From contig JBGFSY010000001.1 of the NCBI GenBank assembly GCA_041277045.1, positions 1,116,001 through 1,180,000 of the forward strand: a stretch of 64,000 bases of DNA. The letters run 5' to 3'. Below are positions 8,045 to 16,735 of the stretch, piece by piece. The notes beneath the pieces were generated by a model. That model had not been told where the DNA came from, ran no database searches, and worked only from the letters and a program-made list of their open reading frames with translations. Position numbers and translations under genes: made by a program. The DNA comes from Reddybacter sp041277045. GTDB lineage: Bacteria > Pseudomonadota > Gammaproteobacteria > Pseudomonadales > Porticoccaceae. Every line of letters begins with the position of its first letter. Within the stretch, counting starts at the first letter, position 1.

Positions 8045-9784
8045 ATGTCATCACTTGTTCAGGTCGCTGCGCCAGCCAGCTCGGGTGCTCAGATGCTTAC
8101 GGGCAACTCACCGTCTACGTCAGCTTCTCCTTCGGGAGATACTGAGAGTGGCGAGCGGGGGTTCTCCAGCCACCTGGACGCTCAGCAGCGCGGCAATCAA
8201 AAGACGGCGAGCCACTCTAGAAGGGAACCCGAAAACAGGCCTGCTGAAACCGCCGGAAAGTCAAGCGCGACGGCCGCTGAGGCCGAAAGATCAAGCCCGA
8301 AAGAGAGTGGTGAGGGCTCTAGTTCGAAAGCCGCTGATAAAGGGCTTGTGGCGAGCCGCCATGCTGGAGCGGATGCCTCTGAGGCGGGTTCTAAGCAATC
8401 GGGCGTTGTGAGTAATAAAGGGGCGCAAAACGCATCTGCGATAGGTCTGTCAAACCTGGCGATAGAGGCTCCGTTTGCGACCAAGGGTGCGCAAGTGCGC
8501 TCGATATTAGCCGCCGATACTGCCACGAGTGTGGAATCCAGCGCTAGCAATGAAACCCCTGCCGTGTCCGTAGACACCACAGGTTTGGCTGTGAGCGGCA
8601 ATGAATCGCCGTTGGGAGACGACCTCTTGCCGCAGCAAGTGCTTGGCCTGGTGACTGAACCCGTCGTAGAGGCGTTTGTGGAAACAGTCCCGGTATTGTT
8701 TGAAATGGCCGGTGCTGATTTGGAATTGGTGCCACTCGACAATGAGCTTGTGCCGGCAACAGTGCTGCCAGTAGCTGCCGAGGTAAGTTCAGCGCAAGTT
8801 GCGGCTGCATTACGTTTGGGCGAGGGTGTTAAAGCCGGTGATGCTGCGGTAGTAAACCCTGCTGCTGTTAGTCAAACACCAACAAGTGAGCTGTCCACTA
8901 AGGCTGGCGCCGTGTTGTCGGGTGTCGCTCCTGAGTTGGTGCGTGCGTCTCCGGGCAAGCACGTCTCTGCGTTGAGTCAGGTACTCGATAATGAGGTGGA
9001 TGCTGAGCTAGAGCTGGGGCTTAATCCGCAGAAACCGGTCAAGGCATCATTGCTAGAAGGCTCGACACCTAAGCTGCCGGCAACAACACAGGCCGTGACG
9101 GAAGCCTTGTCGAATGGCTCTGGTCCCAAAGATAATTTTGAACAGGTAAGGCAAAACATTATGGCGGCGCTGGCTGGTAAGTCAGAAATGTCCAGTCCAG
9201 TAAATTTGGCAGTACCTGGGGGGGGGCAAGAGATGAGCGAAGCACCTACCCAGGGATTAAATTTTTCTAATTTTAGCGCTACGTTGGCAGCTGCAGGCGC
9301 TGAGTCGGCAAAATATACAGCGACTCAGGAATCTACCCCTCCGCGTTTCTTTACACTACAAACACCGGCCGGACAGCCTGGCTGGGATGTGGAGGTAGGC
9401 AACCGCATTCGCTGGATGGTTGGGCAAAATAATTCAGGGGTCCAATTGCGCCTTAATCCGCCTGAGCTAGGTAGTATTGAGGTCAAGGTGGCGACTGAGG
9501 GTGAGCGTACCAGCGTTACCTTTTTCGCCGCCAATCCCGCTGCCCGGGATGCGCTCGAATTAGCCTTGCCGCGACTGCGTGAAATGTTCGCCGACAGTGG
9601 TATGCAGCTGGCTAACGCCGATGTTTCAGACCAGGGTTTGCACCAGGAGCGGGAACAGTTATCGGGCTCAGAGGGGTTTTCGGCGGGCGGCGATACGGGT
9701 GAGGCGATGATACTTGAAGCCGGGTCGGGACTTGTTTCAGAAGGACAGGCAGAGGGCCGCGGGGTTATTGACTATTATATTTAA
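8045..9784 (+). CDS. fliK: Flagellar hook-length control protein FliK
   Basis: Secreted ruler that measures hook length and signals FlhB to switch export substrate. An open frame reaches back to a TTG at 7979, but the ATG at 8045 has a GCGAGG ribosome site and gives 579 residues starting MSSLVQVAAP. Residues 1 to about 440 are Ala/Ser/Glu-rich and disordered, as expected for a ruler. The conserved C-terminal domain (about 455-540) contains VQLRLNPPELGSIEVKV, the FliK hallmark. The last residues are GVIDYYI. It has its own sigma-54 site and is convergent with the - strand block that follows. Confidence 0.93.
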   Translation: MSSLVQVAAPASSGAQMLTGNSPSTSASPSGDTESGERGFSSHLDAQQRGNQKTASHSRREPENRPAETAGKSSATAAEAERSSPKESGEGSSSKAADKGLVASRHAGADASEAGSKQSGVVSNKGAQNASAIGLSNLAIEAPFATKGAQVRSILAADTATSVESSASNETPAVSVDTTGLAVSGNESPLGDDLLPQQVLGLVTEPVVEAFVETVPVLFEMAGADLELVPLDNELVPATVLPVAAEVSSAQVAAALRLGEGVKAGDAAVVNPAAVSQTPTSELSTKAGAVLSGVAPELVRASPGKHVSALSQVLDNEVDAELELGLNPQKPVKASLLEGSTPKLPATTQAVTEALSNGSGPKDNFEQVRQNIMAALAGKSEMSSPVNLAVPGGGQEMSEAPTQGLNFSNFSATLAAAGAESAKYTATQESTPPRFFTLQTPAGQPGWDVEVGNRIRWMVGQNNSGVQLRLNPPELGSIEVKVATEGERTSVTFFAANPAARDALELALPRLREMFADSGMQLANADVSDQGLHQEREQLSGSEGFSAGGDTGEAMILEAGSGLVSEGQAEGRGVIDYYI

Positions 9785-9879
9785 AGGTCTTTTTTAAAAG
9801 ATTTTTTTTAGAATGGTTTTTTCTAGAGTGGTTGCGTCTCTATCTGTTTTAAGACCCTGGGCAGTTTAAGGGCTCGGGT

Positions 9880-10050
9880 TTAAATATACTCATCAATATG
9901 GATTTGGCCGTCATCATCGGGCTTTTTTTCTTCGTCAGTTTTATTTTTCTTGCGCGGCACGGGCACCTTTTTTGGCTTGTCGGTAACAGATTTACTCGGC
10001 GGGGTACGTAGGGGGCGAGGCGTACCTGGGGGTGTTATTTCGTTAGCCAT
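9880..10050 (-). CDS. Small conserved-looking basic/acidic protein after motD, function unknown
   Basis: A 56-residue reading frame starting MANEITPPGTPRPLRTPPSK, with an AGGAGG ribosome site 5 nt before the preferred ATG (an ATG at 10053 directly precedes it). It begins 56 nt after motD on the same strand, so it is probably the last gene of that transcript. The middle is Pro/Lys-rich (KPKKVPVPRKKNK), then acidic (DEEKKPDDD), ending GQIHIDEYI. No domain is recognised. The ending resembles the last residues of FliK (GVIDYYI) across the convergent junction. The good ribosome site and the charge pattern argue that it is real. Confidence 0.6.
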   Translation of the reverse strand: MANEITPPGTPRPLRTPPSKSVTDKPKKVPVPRKKNKTDEEKKPDDDGQIHIDEYI

Positions 10051-10106
10051 CATTGCCTCCTGCGGAGTGTTTTTATTTGGCTGTTCGAGGCAGAGCTCAA
10101 TGCACG

Positions 10107-10913
10107 TTAACGGTTTCTCAAGCGCGGGTCAAAGCCGGTGGCGATGACGACGATAACCACGCGTCGATTTGTCGCCCGTCCCTCTGGCGAGTCATTGGCA
10201 ACCTTGGGCTGGTACTCACCGAAACCGATAGAGGCCAGGTTGGTCGGCGTTATTCCGTAGTTGGCAAACAGTCGTACCACGGTGGCCGAGCGTGCTGCCG
10301 ATAGCTCCCAGTTGGATGGATAAATGCTGTTTTTAATCGGCAAGTCATCGGTAAAACCCTCGACGTGTACTTTGTTTTTCCGGCCATTCAATACATTACT
10401 CAAGGCTCGTAACATGGGTCTGGCGCTGGGCGAAAGATTGCTGCTACCACTGGAAAACAAGACCTTGCTGTTGATTTCTATCTCCAGCCAATTATCCGAT
10501 TTGCGCACCGAAACAAGTTCGGTTTTGAGTAATTCCTCTAAGGCATTATTGATTTTTTGTCCGAGTTCTTCAATTTCTGGTGAGCGCTTTGATTTATTAG
10601 GTGGGTCAATTTTAATCGCGTCCTGAGCCATTGACTCGGGTAGGTCGAGTTTGATCGGTGTGCGACTTAACGGTGACGGGGCGATGGGAAAGGAGGTCGA
10701 GGCAGTGCCAAATTGCACGGGATCCAGCGAACGTGTCTGACTTGAAAATGAGGCGACAAGGGAGTGTGAGAGGACGCGAAATTTGCCTTCATTAACCGAG
10801 GATATGGAATACATGACAACAAAAAAAGCGAATAAAAGGGTAATGAAGTCAGCGTAAGAAACGAGCCAGCGCTCGTGGTTTTCATGTTCTTCTGGTGCGC
10901 GCTTTCTGGCCAT
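10107..10913 (-). CDS. motD: Flagellar stator protein MotD (MotB family)
   Basis: Peptidoglycan-binding half of a stator unit, 268 residues. A short charged N-terminus is followed by the single membrane helix ERWLVSYADFITLLFAFFVV, in which Asp22 is the ion-carrying residue. The C-terminal OmpA-like domain (about 130-262) has GFTDDLPI and NWELSAARSATVVR. The RWLVSYADF form is that of Pseudomonas-type MotD. It starts 6 nt after motC. The ion used (H+ or Na+) cannot be settled from sequence alone. Confidence 0.92.
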   Translation of the reverse strand: MARKRAPEEHENHERWLVSYADFITLLFAFFVVMYSISSVNEGKFRVLSHSLVASFSSQTRSLDPVQFGTASTSFPIAPSPLSRTPIKLDLPESMAQDAIKIDPPNKSKRSPEIEELGQKINNALEELLKTELVSVRKSDNWLEIEINSKVLFSSGSSNLSPSARPMLRALSNVLNGRKNKVHVEGFTDDLPIKNSIYPSNWELSAARSATVVRLFANYGITPTNLASIGFGEYQPKVANDSPEGRATNRRVVIVVIATGFDPRLRNR

Positions 10914-10919
10914 AGGTGT

Positions 10920-11660
10920 TTAGTTAAAGTAGCCGCGTAATTTTGCTTCAATATTGCGATGATTCTCACCCTCGGCAATAGCCACAATACCTTCTATAAT
11001 CATCTCCTCGATATGGCAGCGGTCAGTGATAATGGTTTTTAATTTAGTGGCCGCCGGCAGCAGAAAGAGATTGGCCATGCCGACACCGTAAATGGTGGCG
11101 ACAAAGGCGACGGCAATGCCGGGGCCGAGGGTGGAGGGGTCGGCCAAATTATTCATAACATGAATAAGTCCCAGTACAGCGCCAATAATGCCAATGGTGG
11201 GGCTGTAGCCGCCCATACCTTCATACACTTTTGCACCTTTGATATCGAGGCTTTCTTTGGTCGAAATCTCGACTTCCATGGTGGTGCGGATGGACTCGGG
11301 TTCGTTGCCATCGACCAGAAGTTGCAGGCATTTTTTTGTGAAAAGTTCATCTTCTTCTTCGGCAATATTTTCCAGGCCGAGGAGACCTTCTTTGCGAGCG
11401 ATCTGACTCCACTCAATAATTTTTTGCAGTGTTGTGGCGGGGTCGAGTTTGGGGGGGATGAAAATCCAGCCCAGTATTTTAATGCTATGAATAAAGACCT
11501 TGAGAGGGGTCTGTACCATGATTGCGCCGAGGGTGCCGCCAAATACAATCAAGAAAGCAGTGAGCTGTAGCAGTGAGTCCAGATGCCCGCCTTCCAGCGC
11601 ATTGCCGCCAATAATGGCGGTAAAAGCAAAAATAATTCCGAGTAGGGTGAGGATATCCAT
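10920..11660 (-). CDS. motC: Flagellar stator protein MotC (MotA family)
   Basis: Membrane half of the stator, 246 residues, four membrane helices. It begins MDILTLLGIIFAFTAIIGGN and includes LEGGHLDSLLQLTAFLIVFG. The cytoplasmic loop carries the charged residues that act on FliG, and GYSPTIGIIGAVLGLIHVM holds the conserved Pro of helix 3. It is 16 nt after fliA and 6 nt before motD. In the common gammaproteobacterial layout cheY-cheZ-cheA-cheB sit between fliA and motC; here they are absent. Confidence 0.92.
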   Translation of the reverse strand: MDILTLLGIIFAFTAIIGGNALEGGHLDSLLQLTAFLIVFGGTLGAIMVQTPLKVFIHSIKILGWIFIPPKLDPATTLQKIIEWSQIARKEGLLGLENIAEEEDELFTKKCLQLLVDGNEPESIRTTMEVEISTKESLDIKGAKVYEGMGGYSPTIGIIGAVLGLIHVMNNLADPSTLGPGIAVAFVATIYGVGMANLFLLPAATKLKTIITDRCHIEEMIIEGIVAIAEGENHRNIEAKLRGYFN

Positions 11661-11676
11661 TTAAATACTTTCCGAG

Positions 11677-12399
11677 TTAGCGGATATCGTCGTCAGCGTC
11701 AGATGTCCAGGCCAAAAGGCTGGAGCGAAGCTTGCTGAGTATCTGGCTGTGGATTTGGCTGACTCTTGATTCGCTGATGTCGAGCACTGCGCCAATTTCT
11801 TTTAGATTTAATTCGTCGTCGTAATAGAGTGACATTAATGTTTTTTCCCGTTCGGGCAGTTGTCCGATATGAGCAGTTAGTGCTGTTTGAAAGGCCGCAT
11901 CATGAACCCTGTCCTGCGGCGTGTCGGTGTCGGGCAAGTCGACTTCAGTGGCATCGACAAAAGTGGCTTTGCAGGCGGCTGTGTCGCGCAAAAGTTGGTA
12001 GTACTCGTCCATCTCGATGCCCAGCTGGGCGGCGACTTCACTGTCTCTGGGGCAGCGTTGTAAGGCGATTTCAGCGCTGCGAGTGGCTTGCGCCAGCCAG
12101 CGGGCTTTTTGCTGAATACCGCGTGGCGACCAGTCAAAGCGCCGCACCTCGTCGAGAATGGCGCCGCGAATGCGAATACCTGCAAATGTTTCAAAACTTG
12201 CCCCGTGCCCCGTACGGTAGCTTTTTGCCGCTTCGAGAAGACCGATCAAGCCAACCTGAGTGAGATCGTCAATATCGATGCCGGCGGGTAGCCGCGCGGC
12301 GATATGAAAGGCGATTTTCTTCACTAAGTGCAGGTATTCGTTAACCAGCTTTTCGCTGTCCCAGAATTCTTCATCAGCGTAGAAAACCGCTTTTGTCAT
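11677..12399 (-). CDS. fliA: Flagellar sigma factor FliA (sigma-28)
   Basis: RNA polymerase sigma factor for late flagellar, flagellin and chemotaxis genes, 240 residues. Region 2 (about 17-90) contains DLTQVGLIGLLEA and FETFAGIRIRGAILDEVR. Region 3 includes DWSPRGIQQKAR. Region 4 (about 180-235) ends in the helix-turn-helix LKEIGAVLDISESRVSQIHS. It overlaps flhG by 4 nt (ATGA). Confidence 0.96.
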   Translation of the reverse strand: MTKAVFYADEEFWDSEKLVNEYLHLVKKIAFHIAARLPAGIDIDDLTQVGLIGLLEAAKSYRTGHGASFETFAGIRIRGAILDEVRRFDWSPRGIQQKARWLAQATRSAEIALQRCPRDSEVAAQLGIEMDEYYQLLRDTAACKATFVDATEVDLPDTDTPQDRVHDAAFQTALTAHIGQLPEREKTLMSLYYDDELNLKEIGAVLDISESRVSQIHSQILSKLRSSLLAWTSDADDDIR

Positions 12400-13256
12400 G
12401 CAGCATATTCCTCGCTCGGATAGCCGACGACGCGCTCGATAAAGAATTCCATATTGCCGTTAGCCAGCTCGGGTGCGGGCCATTTGTTGATGGTTTTCGC
12501 TAGCTTGGCAATGGCCTGAGCTGAAGGGCTGCGGGGGAAGGCTTCAACCACAGGCATTTGGTGGCGTACGGCTTTACGCAGGTAGTCGTCCATGGGAATC
12601 GAGCCAATGTGGACGGTGACAATGTCGAGGAAATGATCAGTCACGCGGGATATTTTGCGGAACAACTCTTCACCGTGGGCATTGCTGTTGACCATGTTGG
12701 CAAGGATGTGGAAGCGAGTCACACCGTGATCCCGGCTCATGACTTTAATCAGTGCGTAGGCATCGGTGATGGAGGTCGGTTCATCACAGACCACAACGAT
12801 GACTTCCTGGCAGGCTTTGCAGAAGGTGATCACGCTGTCAGAAATACCGGCAGCCGTATCGACAATCATGGTATCGACGGGGAACTCCAGCTCACTGAAG
12901 GCGCGCACCAGGCCGGCATTTTCAGCGGGGGAGAGATCAGCCATGCTCGATACGCCGGAGGAGGCTGGAATCACTTTCAGGCCCAGAGGGGCATCGACGA
13001 TAATTTCGTCGAGACTGCGTTCGCCAGCAATAACGTGGCGCAGGTCAAATTTTGGGTGGAGGTCGAAGAGGATGTCGACATTAGCGAGGCCGAGATCCGC
13101 ATCCATCAGCAGTACATTATTGCCCTGCTTGGCAAAGGAGGCGGCGAGGTTGACCGAGATGTTGGTTTTGCCAACGCCACCCTTGCCACTGGTGACTGCA
13201 ATCACCCGAACTGGTTTTTGTTGTGGCTTATTCGTTATTGATGAATTATTAGCCAT
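12396..13256 (-). CDS. flhG: Flagellar number regulator FlhG/FleN (MinD-like ATPase)
   Basis: ParA/MinD-type ATPase that limits polar flagellar number, acting against FlhF and on the master regulator. The frame opens at 13274, but the ATG at 13256 has GAGGAG about 10 nt upstream and gives 286 residues starting MANNSSITNKPQQ, overlapping flhF by 8 nt. It has the deviant Walker A KGGVGKTNIS, the switch region LMDADLGLANVDILF, and IVDTAAGIS. The set flhF-flhG-fliA points to a polar flagellum. Confidence 0.94.
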   Translation of the reverse strand: MANNSSITNKPQQKPVRVIAVTSGKGGVGKTNISVNLAASFAKQGNNVLLMDADLGLANVDILFDLHPKFDLRHVIAGERSLDEIIVDAPLGLKVIPASSGVSSMADLSPAENAGLVRAFSELEFPVDTMIVDTAAGISDSVITFCKACQEVIVVVCDEPTSITDAYALIKVMSRDHGVTRFHILANMVNSNAHGEELFRKISRVTDHFLDIVTVHIGSIPMDDYLRKAVRHQMPVVEAFPRSPSAQAIAKLAKTINKWPAPELANGNMEFFIERVVGYPSEEYAA

Positions 13257-14565
13257 GGAGTCGATTCTCCTCATGATGAGTGGGTACGTGGGTGGTGGGC
13301 CGCGTGCTCTCGCGATCTATTATAGGCTGGAGAGTGCTACTGCGTTGGAATAAGTCACGGGCAATTTTGACCAGCTCAATGGACGAGCCGGGGTGTAGGT
13401 CTTCGGGTACTTTCTGTCCGTTGCTGATAAACAGCGTTGGTAGTTGGTAGTCGATCAGTGCGTTAAGCACGCCTCCGAGACTGGCCGCTTCATCGACCTT
13501 GGTGACAACCGTGCCGGCGAGCTTGATGTCGCTAAATACGCGCATGATTTCACTGGTGATGGCCTGCTGCGCGGTCGCCGACAGCGTCAGGTAGAATTGG
13601 ATATCGTGCCCGGCGCCGGTCAGCGTTGCGAATTGTTGGGACAGTTCTATATCACGTTGACTCATGCCTGCGGTGTCGATAAGTATTAATTCTTTGTCGC
13701 TGAGCTGATCGAGAATGTCTGACAACTCGAACCGATCAGTCGCCAAAAAAACAGGAATGTCGAGCAGTTTGCCGAAGGTGCTGAGCTGGTCAACACCGCC
13801 GATGCGGAAGCAGTCGGTAGTAATTAGGCCGATTTTATCGGCGCCGTGGCGTAGGGCATATTGTGCGGCCAGTTTGGCGACGGTGGTGGTTTTGCCGACC
13901 CCCGTTGAGCCGATAATGGCATAAGTGCCACCGGTTTCGAGTAAATTGTGATCGCCTTCAGCCAGCATTGAGGCGAGCTCAATCAGGGCTTTCTTCCAGG
14001 CGGCATCGTCGCTGCCGTGCATGCCGTTTTTGGAAGCCAGTTTTGTACAAAGATCCCGCTTCAGGCCAAGGCCGTTGAGCTTCCTCATTAATGCGGCTTT
14101 ACGGGGATTGCCTTGGCCTATTTCCCGCCAGGCCATTTGTGTGAGCTCGCCCTCGATAAGTCCGCGTAGATCCGCTATTTCCTGACGCAGGTCCGACAGT
14201 AAACCCGGCTGATTGTCGAGTACTGGGCTGGCGTTTAACAAACTGTGCTGCTGACTCAATAGCGAGCGGCTATGGGTCGCCGCTTGCCGTTGGGCGGCAG
14301 CGGTTGGCCGCGCCGGCGCCGTTACTGGGTTGGCTGTTGTGGGCTGGATGGACGGTTGAATTGTTGTTTCGGTAGCAGCGGGTGCTCGCGCCATCTCGGC
14401 GGCCAGCTTCTCCACTTCTTCTTCCTCGAAGTCAATGGCGGCGGTGATTTCAACACCGTTGCCGAGCTTTTTGTTGGAGAGAATAACAGCGTCCGGGCCC
14501 CAGGTTTCCCTCACCTTGCGAATCGCTTCGCGCATGGTTTCGGCTGTGAATCGCTTAATTTTCAT
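13249..14565 (-). CDS. flhF: Flagellar placement GTPase FlhF (SRP-like)
   Basis: SRP-family GTPase that recruits the first flagellar parts to the cell pole. The frame opens at 14625, but MKIKRFTAETMREAIRKV at 14565 is the canonical FlhF start and has AAGGTGG upstream, giving 438 residues. The N-terminal B domain is followed by a Pro/Ala/Thr-rich linker (about 60-115) and the NG GTPase domain: GSTGVGKTT at about 219-227, then DCFRIGGVDQL, LIDTAGMSQRD and TKVDEAASLGG. It lies 79 nt downstream of flhA. Confidence 0.95.
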   Translation of the reverse strand: MKIKRFTAETMREAIRKVRETWGPDAVILSNKKLGNGVEITAAIDFEEEEVEKLAAEMARAPAATETTIQPSIQPTTANPVTAPARPTAAAQRQAATHSRSLLSQQHSLLNASPVLDNQPGLLSDLRQEIADLRGLIEGELTQMAWREIGQGNPRKAALMRKLNGLGLKRDLCTKLASKNGMHGSDDAAWKKALIELASMLAEGDHNLLETGGTYAIIGSTGVGKTTTVAKLAAQYALRHGADKIGLITTDCFRIGGVDQLSTFGKLLDIPVFLATDRFELSDILDQLSDKELILIDTAGMSQRDIELSQQFATLTGAGHDIQFYLTLSATAQQAITSEIMRVFSDIKLAGTVVTKVDEAASLGGVLNALIDYQLPTLFISNGQKVPEDLHPGSSIELVKIARDLFQRSSTLQPIIDRESTRPTTHVPTHHEENRLHG

Positions 14566-14644
14566 GTTTGCCACCTTCTTCGAGTTGACCAGCATGGCTT
14601 GCTTTTCGCTGGTCTCAGAGCGCAATGCTCCGCTTATTAATTAA

Positions 14645-16735
14645 TTATCTACCGACAGAATGTATAACCTTGAGCTGCTTGCTCGGCGGTACTTCCTCAT
14701 AGGACAGTACGTGTAAGCCCGGGTTGGCTGCTCTCACCAAATTGGATAGCCAGGTGCGCAGCGCCGAGGCCACCAGTAGTACCGGGGTTTGCCCCTGAGT
14801 CGCCTGTGTCTGTGCTGAGTTGCTAATTTGTTGAAGCATATTGTCTGCTAATCCGGGTTCCAGTCCGCCGCTTGTCGCCGAGCCTTGTAATACGTTTAGC
14901 AATATCTGTTCCAACTCTGGGTCGAGGGTCATTACTTGCAGTTCAGGCGCCATTCCATTGACCTGCTGGTAGATAGTACGGCTCAGAGCAATCCGGGCCT
15001 GTGCCGTCAAAACGTCGGCTTCTTGACTCTTTACAGCGTTTTCCGCCAAGGACTCGGCGATGGTGCGTACATCTTTAATGGGTATGTTTTCCTCCAGTAG
15101 ATTTTGCATGACTTTAAGCACAACACTTAGGGAGAGAATGCCGGGCACCAGGTTCTCCACCAGTTTCGGCGAGGATTTCGCTAGCAGGTCGAGCAGTTGC
15201 TGCACCTCGTCGTGACCGAGGAGTTCGTGGGCATGTTGTTTCAGTGACTCGCTGAGGTGGGTGGCGATCACCGTGGAGCAGTCGACCACGGTGTAGCCCA
15301 TGGCCTGAGCTTCATCGCGCAGGCTGGGCTCTATCCACAGTGCCTCCAGACCAAAGGCGGGATCTTTAGTGGCAACGCCGTTCAAGGTGCCAAACACCTG
15401 GCCGGGGTTGATGGCCATCTCTTTACCGGGATGAATCTCGGATTCGCCCAGGGGCACGCCGTGCAGAGTAATGCGATAAGCGTTGGGCGACAGGTCGAGG
15501 TTGTCGCGAATATGCACTGGCTGCACTAGGAAACCCAGATCTTGCGAGAGCTTTTTGCGCACGCCTTTAACGCGTGTGAGCAGCTCGCCATCCTGATTCT
15601 TGTCGACCAAGGGAATCAGCCGATAACCGACTTCGAGCCCGATGGGGTCGACAGTGGTGACGTCATCCCAGCTCAGCTCTTTGACTTCAGCGGGCGGGGC
15701 GATGGGTTCGGCAACAGGCTCGGCCTGCTCTTCTATTTTATCTTTCTGAATAAGCAAGAAAGCGCCGCCACCCAGCACTGCTGCAAGGCCGAGAAAAACC
15801 AGGTTGGGCATGCCGGGAATGATGCCTAACGACGCCATAATGCCGGCGGTAATAATCAGGGCTTTGGGCGATTGAAACAGCTGGGAGCCCATCTGCTGTC
15901 CCATGTCCTGAGAATCGGAAGCGCGGGTGACGATAATTGCCGCCGCTGTCGACAGTAACAGTGAGGGTATTTGTGCAACCAGGCCGTCACCGATGGTGAG
16001 CAGCACATAGTTGTGGGCCGACTGCGAGGCGCTTAGATCGTGTTGAAAGGTACCGACCGCCATGCCACCGACGATATTAATGACCAGAATAAGAATGCCC
16101 GCAACCGCATCACCGCGAACGAACTTACTGGCACCGTCCATTGAGCCGTAGAAGTCGGCCTCTCGGGCGATGTCTTCGCGGCGTATGCGGGCCTGCTCTT
16201 GGGTCAGTGCACCGGCGTTTAAGTCGGCATCAATGGCCATCTGTTTGCCGGGCATGGCATCCAGGGTAAAGCGGGCCGATACTTCTGAAATACGTCCGCC
16301 ACCCTTGGTGACTACCACGAAATTGATAATCACGAGGATGGCGAATACCACCAGACCGACGGTGTAGTTGCCGCCGACGACAAAGTCGCCAAAGGCTTGA
16401 ATGACCTTGCCCGCCGCGTCGGTGCCGGTGTGGCCCTCGAGGAGTACCACCCGTGTCGAGGCAATATTCAATGCCAGTCGCAATAGCGTGGCAATCAGCA
16501 ATACGGTGGGGAAAGCCGTAAATTCGAGCGGCCGTTCGGCGTAAATAACCGCCAATAAGACGATCAGCGAAAAGGAGATATTAAAGGTAAAGAAAACATC
16601 CAGCATCACCGGAGGCAACGGTAGGATGATCATCGCCAGCATCATCACCACGATGAGTGGGGTGCCGAGACCGGCAATGATTTTCAGCATGGGATTGGCG
16701 GGCGGGCCGCCGGTATTGGTGGTTGCGGTATTCAT
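14645..16735 (-). CDS. flhA: Flagellar export gate protein FlhA
   Basis: Largest export-gate protein, 696 residues, the family norm. About eight membrane helices fill residues 20-325 and surround the conserved FHIPEP-type loop (AIDADLNAGALTQEQARIRR; VSARFTLDAMPGKQMAID). A large cytoplasmic domain (about 350-696) docks chaperone-substrate complexes. The start overlaps flhB by ATGA. Confidence 0.97.
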   Translation of the reverse strand: MNTATTNTGGPPANPMLKIIAGLGTPLIVVMMLAMIILPLPPVMLDVFFTFNISFSLIVLLAVIYAERPLEFTAFPTVLLIATLLRLALNIASTRVVLLEGHTGTDAAGKVIQAFGDFVVGGNYTVGLVVFAILVIINFVVVTKGGGRISEVSARFTLDAMPGKQMAIDADLNAGALTQEQARIRREDIAREADFYGSMDGASKFVRGDAVAGILILVINIVGGMAVGTFQHDLSASQSAHNYVLLTIGDGLVAQIPSLLLSTAAAIIVTRASDSQDMGQQMGSQLFQSPKALIITAGIMASLGIIPGMPNLVFLGLAAVLGGGAFLLIQKDKIEEQAEPVAEPIAPPAEVKELSWDDVTTVDPIGLEVGYRLIPLVDKNQDGELLTRVKGVRKKLSQDLGFLVQPVHIRDNLDLSPNAYRITLHGVPLGESEIHPGKEMAINPGQVFGTLNGVATKDPAFGLEALWIEPSLRDEAQAMGYTVVDCSTVIATHLSESLKQHAHELLGHDEVQQLLDLLAKSSPKLVENLVPGILSLSVVLKVMQNLLEENIPIKDVRTIAESLAENAVKSQEADVLTAQARIALSRTIYQQVNGMAPELQVMTLDPELEQILLNVLQGSATSGGLEPGLADNMLQQISNSAQTQATQGQTPVLLVASALRTWLSNLVRAANPGLHVLSYEEVPPSKQLKVIHSVGR

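Noticed and set aside
12558..13241. 227-codon open frame on the + strand
   Set aside because: Antisense shadow of flhG, which has clear MinD motifs on the - strand; the shadow shows no recognisable domain.
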